From the NCBI GenBank assembly GCA_023410475.1, contig JAEYPS010000032.1:186001-250000 (forward strand): a stretch of 64,000 bases of DNA, written 5' to 3'. The notes below the pieces were generated by a model, which saw only the letters and a list, made by a program, of their open reading frames with translations, had not been told where the DNA came from and did not search any database. Origin of the DNA: Bacillota bacterium (lineage in GTDB: Bacteria; Bacillota; Clostridia; Christensenellales; SZUA-584). Position numbers and translations under genes: made by a program. Positions 8,074 to 16,434 of the stretch are shown here, piece by piece (the first letter of the stretch is position 1; each line of letters opens with the position of its first letter).

Positions 8074-9338
8074 TTGCCGCCCTCCTTCTGTATAGGGTTG
8101 TACTCGACGATTATTCCCGTCCTCATGATTTTTACGCACACTTCGATGTTCACTTCGGCCTCTTTGAATTTATCACCCCACCCGAAGCTTTCCCACTCGC
8201 GTATCGTATAGAAATTAGACGCGGCCTTCTTGCCGAAGCCGAATATATCACATCCGAGGCTCTGGCATTTGCTGACGACACCGGCAATACCGTCCGCTAC
8301 AAACTGCGCGCAGGCTTTTTCAAGAACGGGTTTCAGCTCCGGTGTCTGGTACATGAACTCACTCTGCTGGTTTTGTATGGAGCCTTCAAGAAAGAGCTTT
8401 ATATCAATAACCGGTATTTCGCCATCCAGCGATACCCGGACCTGCGGGCTTTTTTCCTGCACAAGCTGTGTTGTTATATAGCTTTCGCTGTCCAGCGGGT
8501 CGTGCATTGTTACAGACCCGATTATAAACTCGCCCTTTATCATCAGCAGAGAACGCGTCTCCTTGACGTTAAGCTGGCCGACGAGCTTGTCGCCTCTGAA
8601 TACGGCGGTTCCCAGCAGCTCTATGGGATTGCCTCCTTTGCGCGCGATTTCGCCCGCCGTAAGTTCGGTGACCTCAATGTGGGTGCCGTCGCTGCCGGGG
8701 GGGAGGTAGTTGGAGAAGTCGTTGACAGCTCCGAGGGCACATGACGCCTGTTTGCTTACTGATTTAAGATCCTGGAGCATTTCCAGATATGTCACCTGAT
8801 CAGTAAGACCCGAAAGCTCCTGAGTAAATATAAGTCCCTCAAGTACTCCCGGAACAGATTCCCCCAGCACCGGATCGAAAGATTCTATGAAATCGCCGGC
8901 CTGTCCTTTCACTACCACAACGTTCATGTCCAGCCTTACTTCCCTTGCCATGCGCATGCCCTCCATAAAGGGCGTAATGCCTTGCTTTGCTAGTTCTTCG
9001 CCTATTACGAACATCTCGGCATGAGTGTAGTTGACCCTTCTGGACAGAAACGAGTCCATCTGGTTAAGCCCGCTGAACAGCGTCGGGCAGTCTATGGATA
9101 TGACGGCTGTTTCGCCTTCGCTTTGAGGGCTCTGCCCCATACCGCCTGAGCCGCCTCCCTGTCCTCCCTGCTGAAGCGTAGGAATCAGTATGGTAAACCT
9201 CAGTTTATCGGCTACTCCCTTGTCAACGCCTATTATGTATGCATGAGCCCACGAATTTATTTCCCTTGCGTCCGTGCAGGAGCAAAGGGGCAAAAACAGC
9301 ACAGCGCACAGCATTATCAACGCGGCTATCCTTTTCAT
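8070..9338 (-). CDS. Spore germination lipoprotein, Ger(x)C/GerKC family (C subunit), cluster 2
   Basis: A 422-residue C subunit with a lipoprotein signal (MKRIAALIMLCAVLFLPLCSC), Cys at residue 21. The family core follows: HAYIIGVDKG, a YTHAEMFVIGEELAKQGI block near residue 104, and the conserved C-terminal LGCDIFGFGKKA and EVNIEVCVKIMRTGIIVE. A low-complexity Gly/Gln insertion (QQGGQGGGSGGMGQ) sits near residues 57-70. The start overlaps the stop of the B gene by 4 bases (ATGA), and the stop overlaps the D-like gene (GTGA). It should act at the outer leaflet of the spore inner membrane with its A and B partners. Confidence 0.92.
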   Translation of the reverse strand: MKRIAALIMLCAVLFLPLCSCTDAREINSWAHAYIIGVDKGVADKLRFTILIPTLQQGGQGGGSGGMGQSPQSEGETAVISIDCPTLFSGLNQMDSFLSRRVNYTHAEMFVIGEELAKQGITPFMEGMRMAREVRLDMNVVVVKGQAGDFIESFDPVLGESVPGVLEGLIFTQELSGLTDQVTYLEMLQDLKSVSKQASCALGAVNDFSNYLPPGSDGTHIEVTELTAGEIARKGGNPIELLGTAVFRGDKLVGQLNVKETRSLLMIKGEFIIGSVTMHDPLDSESYITTQLVQEKSPQVRVSLDGEIPVIDIKLFLEGSIQNQQSEFMYQTPELKPVLEKACAQFVADGIAGVVSKCQSLGCDIFGFGKKAASNFYTIREWESFGWGDKFKEAEVNIEVCVKIMRTGIIVEYNPIQKEGGK

Positions 9339-10426
9339 GCTGGCGCTCCCTTCTTCTTCCGCATCAGTGATACGACGAGAGCTATTATCGGCGTCAGAAA
9401 TACGATGAATATACCGTACGACCTTATAAAGAGAAGCGCGTCTTCAACCGCCGTAAAATCCTTGGGTAAAAACGAGACCGCGAATACCGTTATCGCCGCC
9501 GGAAGTATGACCGGCCGGTGGTCCTGCAGCCTGAACGTTTTGCAGTATATACTGATCCCCACATAAAACTCTATGGCTACCGATATAATTGTTGTTACGA
9601 ACCACAGATAGAGAAAAAGCGGGTCGAGCCTCTCGAAAAAATGCCCAAGGTTTATCTGCCTCGCTATTACAAATAGAGGAGCCATCTGTTCCTGCCCGAG
9701 AGGGTATGAAAGCACAAGCACCGAGACGAGAAGCACGACGCAGATTATCAGCCCCGAGGCAAACAGCGAGATAAACCCCGCTTTTTTTATCTGCTTTATG
9801 CCGTTCATGCTGCCCGCCAGTATAGCTATGAATATGACTTCTGAATACGTGCATGTGCGAACCAGCCCTTCCCAAACGGTGACGTCCAGCCCAAAACCCA
9901 TAAGCGGATAGATATTTGTGATGTCATAATAAGGGGCAGCCATTACTAAAAGCAGCGCTATCGACACCAGCGCGAAATACGCTGTAAACTTCGCAAACCT
10001 TGCTATGCTTTCGAGGCCGAAATAGGAAGCGAGCACCACCGGAAGCAGCATGGCAATACCTATTGAGCTTCGCGGGGTGTTAGGAAACACATATTCCTGG
10101 CTTATAGCCGAGAACTCTCTTATAAGCATGCTGCTGCAAAAGAGTATCGCCACAACGAACATAAAGGAAAACACAAAACCCACCGTACGACCAAGCACTA
10201 TGCTGAAGATCTCTATAAGTCCTTTGCCGGGGAAGCGCTTTAAAAGCTTGTATACGAATATGAAAAGCAGCGAGGCGCTGGCGCAAGACACGAGCGTCAT
10301 AATCCATGCCGACGTAGCGGTGAGGTCAAGAAACCTGCTTACGGTAGAAAACAGCGCCTTGTTGGTCATAGCTATAACGACAAGGCATATCATCTCATGA
10401 GCGCCGAACTTTCCTTCCTTGATCAT
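9335..10426 (-). CDS. Spore germination permease, GerAB/GerKB family (B subunit), cluster 2
   Basis: A 363-residue polytopic protein with about ten hydrophobic helices and the germination-permease features: the KLLKRFPGKGLIEIFSIVLG loop near residue 60 and an INLGHFFERLDPLFLYLW block near residue 262. It is more divergent than the two cluster 1 B proteins, so it probably responds to another germinant. The start overlaps the A gene by 4 bases (ATGA) and the end overlaps the C gene by 4 bases. Confidence 0.9.
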   Translation of the reverse strand: MIKEGKFGAHEMICLVVIAMTNKALFSTVSRFLDLTATSAWIMTLVSCASASLLFIFVYKLLKRFPGKGLIEIFSIVLGRTVGFVFSFMFVVAILFCSSMLIREFSAISQEYVFPNTPRSSIGIAMLLPVVLASYFGLESIARFAKFTAYFALVSIALLLVMAAPYYDITNIYPLMGFGLDVTVWEGLVRTCTYSEVIFIAILAGSMNGIKQIKKAGFISLFASGLIICVVLLVSVLVLSYPLGQEQMAPLFVIARQINLGHFFERLDPLFLYLWFVTTIISVAIEFYVGISIYCKTFRLQDHRPVILPAAITVFAVSFLPKDFTAVEDALLFIRSYGIFIVFLTPIIALVVSLMRKKKGAPA

Positions 10427-12192
10427 GTGCCGCCCTCGTTTTCAGGAGCCTTTTTCGTCCAGTTCTTTACGTTGTCGCCCTGATCTTGCCTGTCGGGAGT
10501 ATTGAGCGCGTCTGTACGCTCCTTTTTGCTCGTTATGGGCGAGCGCAATATGGTATCGTGGTTTATCTTCGTCTTAGGGGCGACGGGAGCGAAAAACGGC
10601 ACGCCGAAAGATTTCATGCTGCAGGCGAGTATCACTACCACCGACAGCATTATCGATATGCCGTAAAAACCGAAACACGCACCTGCGAATATGAACACAA
10701 ACCGCGCAACACGAAGAGCGAGCGAGAGCTCATAATTGGGAATACAAAAGCTGCCTATGGCTGTAAGGGAAACTATTATGACCAGTATCGGGCTTACAAG
10801 GTTTGCTGTTACCGCAGCCTGTCCCAGTATCAGAGCGCCCACTATGCCAAGCGTCTGCCCGATGACTCCGGGCACCCTTATAGCGCCTTCACGCACCATC
10901 TCGAACGATATCTCCATGATAAGTATCTCGACCAAAGTGGGGAAGGGGACCAATTCTTTCGCCCTCGTGATGGAGACAAGAAGCTCGGTGGGTATGACCT
11001 CTATATGAAACAGCGTAAGCGCAACATACATTCCCGGCAAAAATATCGCCGACATGAGGCCTATGTAACGTATCAGCCTCAGGAACGTCGCAAACGGCCA
11101 GCGCAGGTTTTTATCTTCGGAGGTATGCATAAGGCGGAAAAACGTGCAGGGGACCGCAATGGCAGAGGGGGTCCCGTCCGCTATTATTACGACGAGCCCT
11201 TCCATTATAAAGTTCGCGGCGCGGTCGGGGCGCTCGGTATTTATAACCTGAGGAAACAGCATATAAGGGTTATCTTCAATGAACTGCTCGACGAATCCGG
11301 TGCCCGCTATATACGCGGTGTCTATCCTGTTTATACGTTTTTTGACCTCGTTTACTATTTGCCGGTTTGCCACGCCTTTGAGATACATGACCGCGACCTG
11401 CGAGTGGTTAGTATTGCCGACATTGAGATACTCCGAGATAAGATTCTCGTTCTTGATTATTTTTCTTATGAGGGAGACGTTTGTATCAAGGCTTTCGGTA
11501 AGAGCCTCGTGAGAGCCTTTTACAACCGGCTCTGTCTGAGGCTTTGTTATTGCCCTTTTTTCTGCGCCGCACGTCTGAATAAGCGCGCATTCCGGGCAGC
11601 CGTCTATAAACAATACGGTGTCGCCGCGAAGCACTGCCGTGACCGCTTCGTGATACTCTGAGGCTTTCGTTACGCTGTCAGCCGCAATTATGTTTTGAAC
11701 AACGTAATCCACGGCGCATTCCGGGACGTTTTGCCTAAACACGTCTTTGTCCATAAGCTGCGGCAGCAGGCTGGAATTCAAAAGGTTCCTGTCTACCATG
11801 TTTTCCATAAAGACGATAAAGGCTTTTACCTTTCTTCCCAGATTGAATTCGCGTATGACCACGTCCATGTTCTTTGGCATGTTGAAAAGCTTCTTTAGTT
11901 TATCGATGTTGGAATCAAGGTCTTTGGATATGCTGCCCGGCTTTGCAGGAGTTTCGCTGCTGTCGGCCTTCTTCTTCTCTATCCACTGATCAGCGTTAAG
12001 AGGCCTTTTATAGTGCCTTTGGCGCTTCTCTTTTGAAATACCCTGCTTGCTTTCCTGCTCCTGCGGTTCCTTCGGCTCTTCGCTTTCATAGCCCGTGTCG
12101 CCAGGATTTTCAAGCAGCTCAAATCCGAGTTCTTTGTTACTTGGTTCTTTGTATACAAAAAGCCCGGCAAGCTTTTTAAGAAAATCCGCCAT
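10423..12192 (-). CDS. Spore germination protein, GerA/GerKA family (A subunit), cluster 2
   Basis: An A subunit of about 589 residues with the usual layout: hydrophilic N-terminal half with ESLDTNVSLIRKIIKNENL, a central ERPDRAANFIMEGLVVIIADG block, then membrane helices. It is longer than the cluster 1 protein because of an acidic/basic low-complexity N-terminal extension of about 90 residues (ESEEPKEPQEQESK, KEKRQRHYKR). The gene begins with two ATG codons; the second (12192) lies 4 bases after AGGTGG and is preferred, while the first is almost touching that site. The A-B-C-D genes overlap by 4 bases at each junction. Confidence 0.92.
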   Translation of the reverse strand: MADFLKKLAGLFVYKEPSNKELGFELLENPGDTGYESEEPKEPQEQESKQGISKEKRQRHYKRPLNADQWIEKKKADSSETPAKPGSISKDLDSNIDKLKKLFNMPKNMDVVIREFNLGRKVKAFIVFMENMVDRNLLNSSLLPQLMDKDVFRQNVPECAVDYVVQNIIAADSVTKASEYHEAVTAVLRGDTVLFIDGCPECALIQTCGAEKRAITKPQTEPVVKGSHEALTESLDTNVSLIRKIIKNENLISEYLNVGNTNHSQVAVMYLKGVANRQIVNEVKKRINRIDTAYIAGTGFVEQFIEDNPYMLFPQVINTERPDRAANFIMEGLVVIIADGTPSAIAVPCTFFRLMHTSEDKNLRWPFATFLRLIRYIGLMSAIFLPGMYVALTLFHIEVIPTELLVSITRAKELVPFPTLVEILIMEISFEMVREGAIRVPGVIGQTLGIVGALILGQAAVTANLVSPILVIIVSLTAIGSFCIPNYELSLALRVARFVFIFAGACFGFYGISIMLSVVVILACSMKSFGVPFFAPVAPKTKINHDTILRSPITSKKERTDALNTPDRQDQGDNVKNWTKKAPENEGGT

Positions 12193-12257
12193 CATACCAC
12201 CTTTTTTCCTTTACGTTAGTGTTCGCGCAAACAACAAGGCTTATCCAATATGCCCGG

Positions 12258-12854
12258 TCATGCAGCTGCCGGGGAACACCGTTTTCTTGTGTAGAGCCAC
12301 CAGCCGATAATATAGATAGCGGTGTATATGGGCAGCGAGTAGTGATGCTCCCAGCCCGAGGGCTCGTACATACCCATCAATATGAAAACGGGTTCTACGA
12401 TATAAGACGCGACGGCGCCGAAAAAGAGCGCCGCTATCCAAGGCGATTTTATGAACGCAAAACTTCTTTTTTTAATACGTCCCGTTATTCGCGGCCAGTA
12501 CTGATAAAACAGCATCACTGTAACGGGCATGACCGTCCAGTCCCACGGCAGGTATTGAGGGAAGTAGGGCAGCAGCCATGTGTTATAGCTCCAGCCGCCC
12601 TGCGCTACGCCCGCCATGCATAGCACTGTGGCGATAAAGGCCGTGAACATCGCCGCGTAAAGCAGGCTGTGCGTGTTTTTGCGGTCGCGCACGATAAGCC
12701 ACAATATCCACGGCAGCACGGCGAGGGCGACGCTCAGCCACCAGTGCCACGTAAACACCATATGCTGCGCCCATATGCGCTCAACTTCGTCATGCGTGGC
12801 TGCGTACTGCTCAATGACGTGGTCAACTTCTTCCAGAAGGTCCGATTCATACAT
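12258..12854 (-). CDS. CBO0543-like membrane protein, paralogue 1 of 3
   Basis: A 198-residue membrane protein with about six hydrophobic segments. It shares the motifs FTWHWW, LPW-LWL, YLPWD and VMPV-MLFYQ with the next two genes, so the three arose by tandem duplication. I recognise the pattern as similar to clostridial CBO0543-type proteins, whose function is not established. GAGG precedes the ATG by 7 bases. The gene ends about 65 bases before the ger cluster 2 A gene on the same strand, with no clear terminator between, so co-transcription is plausible. A spore-membrane role is only an inference from context. Confidence 0.6.
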   Translation of the reverse strand: MYESDLLEEVDHVIEQYAATHDEVERIWAQHMVFTWHWWLSVALAVLPWILWLIVRDRKNTHSLLYAAMFTAFIATVLCMAGVAQGGWSYNTWLLPYFPQYLPWDWTVMPVTVMLFYQYWPRITGRIKKRSFAFIKSPWIAALFFGAVASYIVEPVFILMGMYEPSGWEHHYSLPIYTAIYIIGWWLYTRKRCSPAAA

Positions 12855-12902
12855 AAGCTTGCCTCATTTCTTATCAGAATTAATATTTTCTTCGCGGGAG
12901 GA

Positions 12903-13481
12903 TTATCGCGGTTTTCCGGGGGTTGCCTCGGCAAAGCGCCGCTCAGAGCCGGCGCGGACAAATGCGGCATAACCTATCATAAAGACCGCAATCTGTATCG
13001 GAAACGAATACCAGTATTCCCAGTTTATCTTTTTATAAATGCCTATCAGCTCAAACAGAGGCTCCGCGATAAACGAGCCCAGTGCGCCGAAGACGACCGC
13101 CTTTATCCACGGGTTTATATTCGGCTTATACTGGTAGAAAAGCATAGCCATCACAGGCATGACCGATAAGTCCCACGGCAGATACTCGGGCATCAGCGGA
13201 ACGACCCATGTGTAATACGTCCAAAGCCCTTGCGTCATGCCTATGGCGTCAAGGTACGTTGCGAGCAGTGCCGTCACAAGGCCGGCGTAAAGAAGTCGGT
13301 GCTGAATGTCGCGCCTGCGGACCAGCAGCCATAGCACCCATGGCAGCACCGCTAAAGCAACGTCGAGCCACCAGTGCCATGTAAACACAACCTGAGTCAG
13401 CCAAACGTGCCATATCTGGTCGTGGGTGCCGACAAAATTAGCGTTTATCTGATCTATTGCCTCTATAAGCGACGAATCCAT
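12903..13481 (-). CDS. CBO0543-like membrane protein, paralogue 2 of 3
   Basis: A 192-residue homologue of its two neighbours, with the same hydrophobicity profile and shared motifs (FTWHWWLDVALAVLPW, YLPWDLSVMPV, NPWIKAVVFGALG). AAGGGGA precedes the ATG by 5 bases. It lies 48 bases upstream of paralogue 1 on the same strand. The N-terminal ~30 residues are polar and helical, and the rest is membrane-embedded. Trp-rich aromatic belts flank the helices. Function unknown. Confidence 0.6.
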   Translation of the reverse strand: MDSSLIEAIDQINANFVGTHDQIWHVWLTQVVFTWHWWLDVALAVLPWVLWLLVRRRDIQHRLLYAGLVTALLATYLDAIGMTQGLWTYYTWVVPLMPEYLPWDLSVMPVMAMLFYQYKPNINPWIKAVVFGALGSFIAEPLFELIGIYKKINWEYWYSFPIQIAVFMIGYAAFVRAGSERRFAEATPGKPR

Positions 13482-13574
13482 AGAGTCCCCTTTTTGGTTA
13501 TGTAATTATTCTCTTCTGTAATCAAAAAGTTATAAGCAAAGTTATCGTTGAAAAAACCTAAGGTAAGAAGGAGG

Positions 13575-14153
13575 CTAAGAGTCGCATTTGATCTTTGCAT
13601 TCTTATCCTTGCTTTTCGCCGAATGCCTGAAAAGCGCCCATCCCAGCATAAAAACAACTATAAAAATGGGGAACGAATACCAGAACTCCCATGCAATAGG
13701 ATTGTATATTCCCAGCCATGCAAAAAACGGCTCGGCCGCAAAAGCACCAACAGCAGAAAATATTACGGCCTTTATCCAAGGGTTTATGCCGGGCTTGAAC
13801 TGATAGAACAGCATTGCGGTCACAGGCATAACCGACCAGTCCCAGGGAAGATACGCGGGTACTATAGGCAGCAGCACGGAGTGGTATTCCCATAGCCCGA
13901 GATATATACCTGTCATATCAAGGACGGATGCTATCATCAGCGTTAAAAAACCTGCCGCAAGAAGGCGGGGGGTGCTGCGTTTATCCCGGATTATCAGCCA
14001 CAGCGCCCAGGGCAGCACCGTAAGTCCAAACTCTACCCACCAATGCCAGGAGAACAGTATGCCACCCGACCAGACGCGGACCATATCCTGAAACACTTCT
14101 CGGTATTTGCTGTTTATCTGTTCAAGCTCGCTTACTAATTGAGGGTCTATCAT
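13575..14153 (-). CDS. CBO0543-like membrane protein, paralogue 3 of 3
   Basis: The first gene of the tandem set in transcription order: 192 residues, with motifs FSWHWWVEFGLTVLPW, YLPWDWSVMPV and NPWIKAVIFSAVG in common with paralogue 2. AAGGA lies 8 bases before the ATG. The upstream 236 bases hold a hairpin that may end the preceding gene, but I found no convincing promoter box in them. No recognisable catalytic motif is present. Confidence 0.6.
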   Translation of the reverse strand: MIDPQLVSELEQINSKYREVFQDMVRVWSGGILFSWHWWVEFGLTVLPWALWLIIRDKRSTPRLLAAGFLTLMIASVLDMTGIYLGLWEYHSVLLPIVPAYLPWDWSVMPVTAMLFYQFKPGINPWIKAVIFSAVGAFAAEPFFAWLGIYNPIAWEFWYSFPIFIVVFMLGWALFRHSAKSKDKNAKIKCDS

Positions 14154-14270
14154 TGCGGCTTCCTTTTATAAGACTCAATCCATACGGTTATTATCCCTTA
14201 TTGCGAGTTGATTATTAGTCTCGAGAGGGAGCGATACATATAGTATTGTGCAAGAACTAAATCCATTAAA

Positions 14271-14285
14271 CTGGCTGAAAGCCAG
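14271..14285 (-). terminator. Hairpin between two minus-strand membrane protein genes
   Basis: CTGGCT and AGCCAG pair across a 3-base loop. On the minus strand it is followed by TTTAATGG, a poor U-run, so it may be a weak terminator for the gene at 14391-15260. The rest of the 14154-14390 stretch shows nothing else I can name. Confidence 0.35.
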
Positions 14286-14390
14286 CTCTCATTTTCTATT
14301 ATTGATAAATAACATGAGGATTATTAGATATTATTAAAATCGAGTGGCACTTAGTTTGCGCTAATTATACTAAGCAATGCATAAAACAGC

Positions 14391-15260
14391 TTATGCGGCA
14401 GGTACCCGCAGCAGGGGGGCATTTTTCAGCGATTTGTCCGTTATGGCAGTAAAGGCGTAGAATACAGCGATATCGAAAACCGGAATAACTATATCCCAAC
14501 CTGGCATTGTAATTATTACACCCGATTGGACCAATCCCCATAAAAAGACTAGCAGAAGTAAAAATACAGGTGCCTTTAACCACCAGCGTATGTCCCATTT
14601 ATTCAGCGCCATCATTATGATGACCATTACAGGCCCGTATATAAGCGCCGCCGCGGTATGGCTCCTCGCAGGGTCGGGATAAAAGCCCGACTGGAATATC
14701 CTGACGCCGAGAAGCTTCAGCATAGTTCCGACAATATTGGCTGAGATGGCAAATGTGCAGAAATAAAACGTTATATAGTATATCCAGTTTGAAGAGCCGT
14801 GAAACAGACGTTTATACCAGTATTTGATCGCGAGGCCATAGATAAAAAACCCCGCAAGCGTAAACACTGAGCGATACCAGTAATGCTCATAGATGCCAAG
14901 CTGAACAAACAGGACGTCGATCAGAAAATACGCGGCGGAAAAACCGGCGAGCCACCACTTTGACAGGCCGAGAACACATATCAAGACGGCGCTTGACGAG
15001 ACGGAGACCTGAGAGAATATATTGCCAAGCACCGAGTCAAAAAACGGGTCGCCAGGACGGATCATGGGATAATAAGTATATGCTTTGAACAGGAGAAGCA
15101 GAGATACTTCTATACTGTAGGTGAAGCCCAGCACAGCAAATAAGAACGCGAACGTCTTTTTGCGCACGCGGGTTTTTAGAAAAATTAAAACGATCACTGC
15201 GGCGCTTGTGACGGCCAGCAGTATATACCATATCGTGTTTGTCCAAAACGTATCTCTCAT
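14391..15260 (-). CDS. Polytopic membrane protein of unknown function
   Basis: About 289 residues with eight or so hydrophobic segments. The frame continues upstream to 15401, but those extra residues look like translated intergenic DNA; the ATG at 15260 (MRDTFWTNTIWYILL) gives a normal membrane N-terminus. No clear ribosome site precedes either start. Segments such as SKWWLAGFSAAYFLIDVLFVQ and ALNKWDIRWW resemble the aromatic-rich style of the neighbouring CBO0543-like proteins, so it may be a larger relative. I do not recognise a function. Confidence 0.5.
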   Translation of the reverse strand: MRDTFWTNTIWYILLAVTSAAVIVLIFLKTRVRKKTFAFLFAVLGFTYSIEVSLLLLFKAYTYYPMIRPGDPFFDSVLGNIFSQVSVSSSAVLICVLGLSKWWLAGFSAAYFLIDVLFVQLGIYEHYWYRSVFTLAGFFIYGLAIKYWYKRLFHGSSNWIYYITFYFCTFAISANIVGTMLKLLGVRIFQSGFYPDPARSHTAAALIYGPVMVIIMMALNKWDIRWWLKAPVFLLLLVFLWGLVQSGVIITMPGWDIVIPVFDIAVFYAFTAITDKSLKNAPLLRVPAA

Positions 15261-15431
15261 ATCATTATTGTGGCTTAAAGCACAAGAGCATATCCGTTTT
15301 ATTAAGCAAGACAATTTGAACAATACTAATGTGTAACGATTTATATAAGGATACCATAGTATATACGAGTAACATATTGATACGCTATAAGAAATGAACA
15401 TATAAGATTTTCAAAAGGACGGATAAACTCT

Positions 15432-15815
15432 ATGCATTATTGTAACGATGTTAACAGCCTCTACGGGCTGCCGCATGTGCATGAGATCCAGGGCAGCGTC
15501 AAGACCGCAAAAAGGGCGTCAGATCCTCATAACCACCGGTTTGCTGCGGTTTCAGAGGAAGCCAGAAGCATAGGTGCGGGGGAACACGTTCATGATGTGC
15601 AATTCCGAACGGATAGCTATGAGAACCATTATCACGAGTTTTGCGGTACTGTGGGCGGGGCGATAAAGACAGAAGGCAGGCATGTTCATTTCTTAAAGTC
15701 GGTGACGTCGGTTAGCGACGGGCACTTCCATGTGTTCGAGCTGACAACGCTTATTGAAGACCCTTCGGCAGACACGCTCGGCTGGCCCGAGGCAGGGGGC
15801 AAAGAACAGCAGTGA
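15432..15815 (+). CDS. His-rich YmaF-like protein
   Basis: A 127-residue soluble protein packed with spaced histidine pairs: HVHE, DPHNH, EHVHD, NHYHEF, RHVHF, GHFHVF. This repeated H-x-H pattern is the signature of the YmaF family of Bacillus and Clostridia, whose role is unknown; metal binding is a reasonable inference. Each repeat unit is about 18-20 residues and probably forms a small beta unit. AAAAGGA lies upstream of the ATG, somewhat far away. It is a lone plus-strand gene between minus-strand membrane protein genes. Confidence 0.7.
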   Translation: MHYCNDVNSLYGLPHVHEIQGSVKTAKRASDPHNHRFAAVSEEARSIGAGEHVHDVQFRTDSYENHYHEFCGTVGGAIKTEGRHVHFLKSVTSVSDGHFHVFELTTLIEDPSADTLGWPEAGGKEQQ

Positions 15816-15828
15816 GTGAGCCGAGCGC

Positions 15829-16326
15829 TTACGGCGGATACGGGAGCCTGAAAATAATCGCGAACATTACGCCTAAAGCGAGCGAGATCGGCCAGACGAG
15901 AAGCGGACGCTTGTAGTGAAGCCGCACAAGCGCAAACAGCCCTATAAAGAGCACGAACGACCATATTATGGTCCAGCCGTTTTCATAGTATATGCCGCCC
16001 GTGATAAGCGCGGCTGCTTCAATCAGCGTGCCTGCCGCGGAAAACGCGAGTATATAAAGCGCCTGCTTTACACGCGTCTGCGGATAATTTGCCAGGTACA
16101 GTATAACCACAGGCGGATAGATTATGAAGTTGATAATAAGGCCGGTAAACGTATGCCCGAAAAACGATTTATACTCCCAAAGAAGGAACTCATGGAACAC
16201 GTAGTTATACGCGAGATTACCTGATATAAGGTATAATATTGAAGGATAAAACTCGCGCCAGCGCCTCCACGCGCCCCATTTATAACACGCCGCCAAACTC
16301 AAAACCGATAAAGCGATCTCGATCAT
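15829..16326 (-). CDS. CBO0543 family membrane protein
   Basis: A 165-residue protein with five or six hydrophobic segments. The N-terminal WREFYPSILYLISGNLAYNYV followed by LLWEYKS matches the pattern I associate with CBO0543-type clostridial proteins. GGAGGG lies a few bases before the ATG. Its 3' end faces the YmaF-like gene, only 13 bases away. It is shorter than the three tandem paralogues at 12.3-14.2 kb and clearly diverged from them. Function unknown. Confidence 0.6.
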   Translation of the reverse strand: MIEIALSVLSLAACYKWGAWRRWREFYPSILYLISGNLAYNYVFHEFLLWEYKSFFGHTFTGLIINFIIYPPVVILYLANYPQTRVKQALYILAFSAAGTLIEAAALITGGIYYENGWTIIWSFVLFIGLFALVRLHYKRPLLVWPISLALGVMFAIIFRLPYPP

Positions 16327-16434
16327 GCTGCCCTCCGTTTGTATTCTTTTCAGTGTGCCCGGCGAATATTACATTAAAGGGTTTAAAAGTTGCGTTACGT
16401 TTTTCATTTGTCCGCAAAGCAAAGATTATAACTC

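Noticed and set aside
10486..11661. 391-codon open frame antisense to the cluster 2 gerA gene
   Set aside because: The opposite strand codes a clear GerA protein; the antisense translation has no domain and mirrors its codons.
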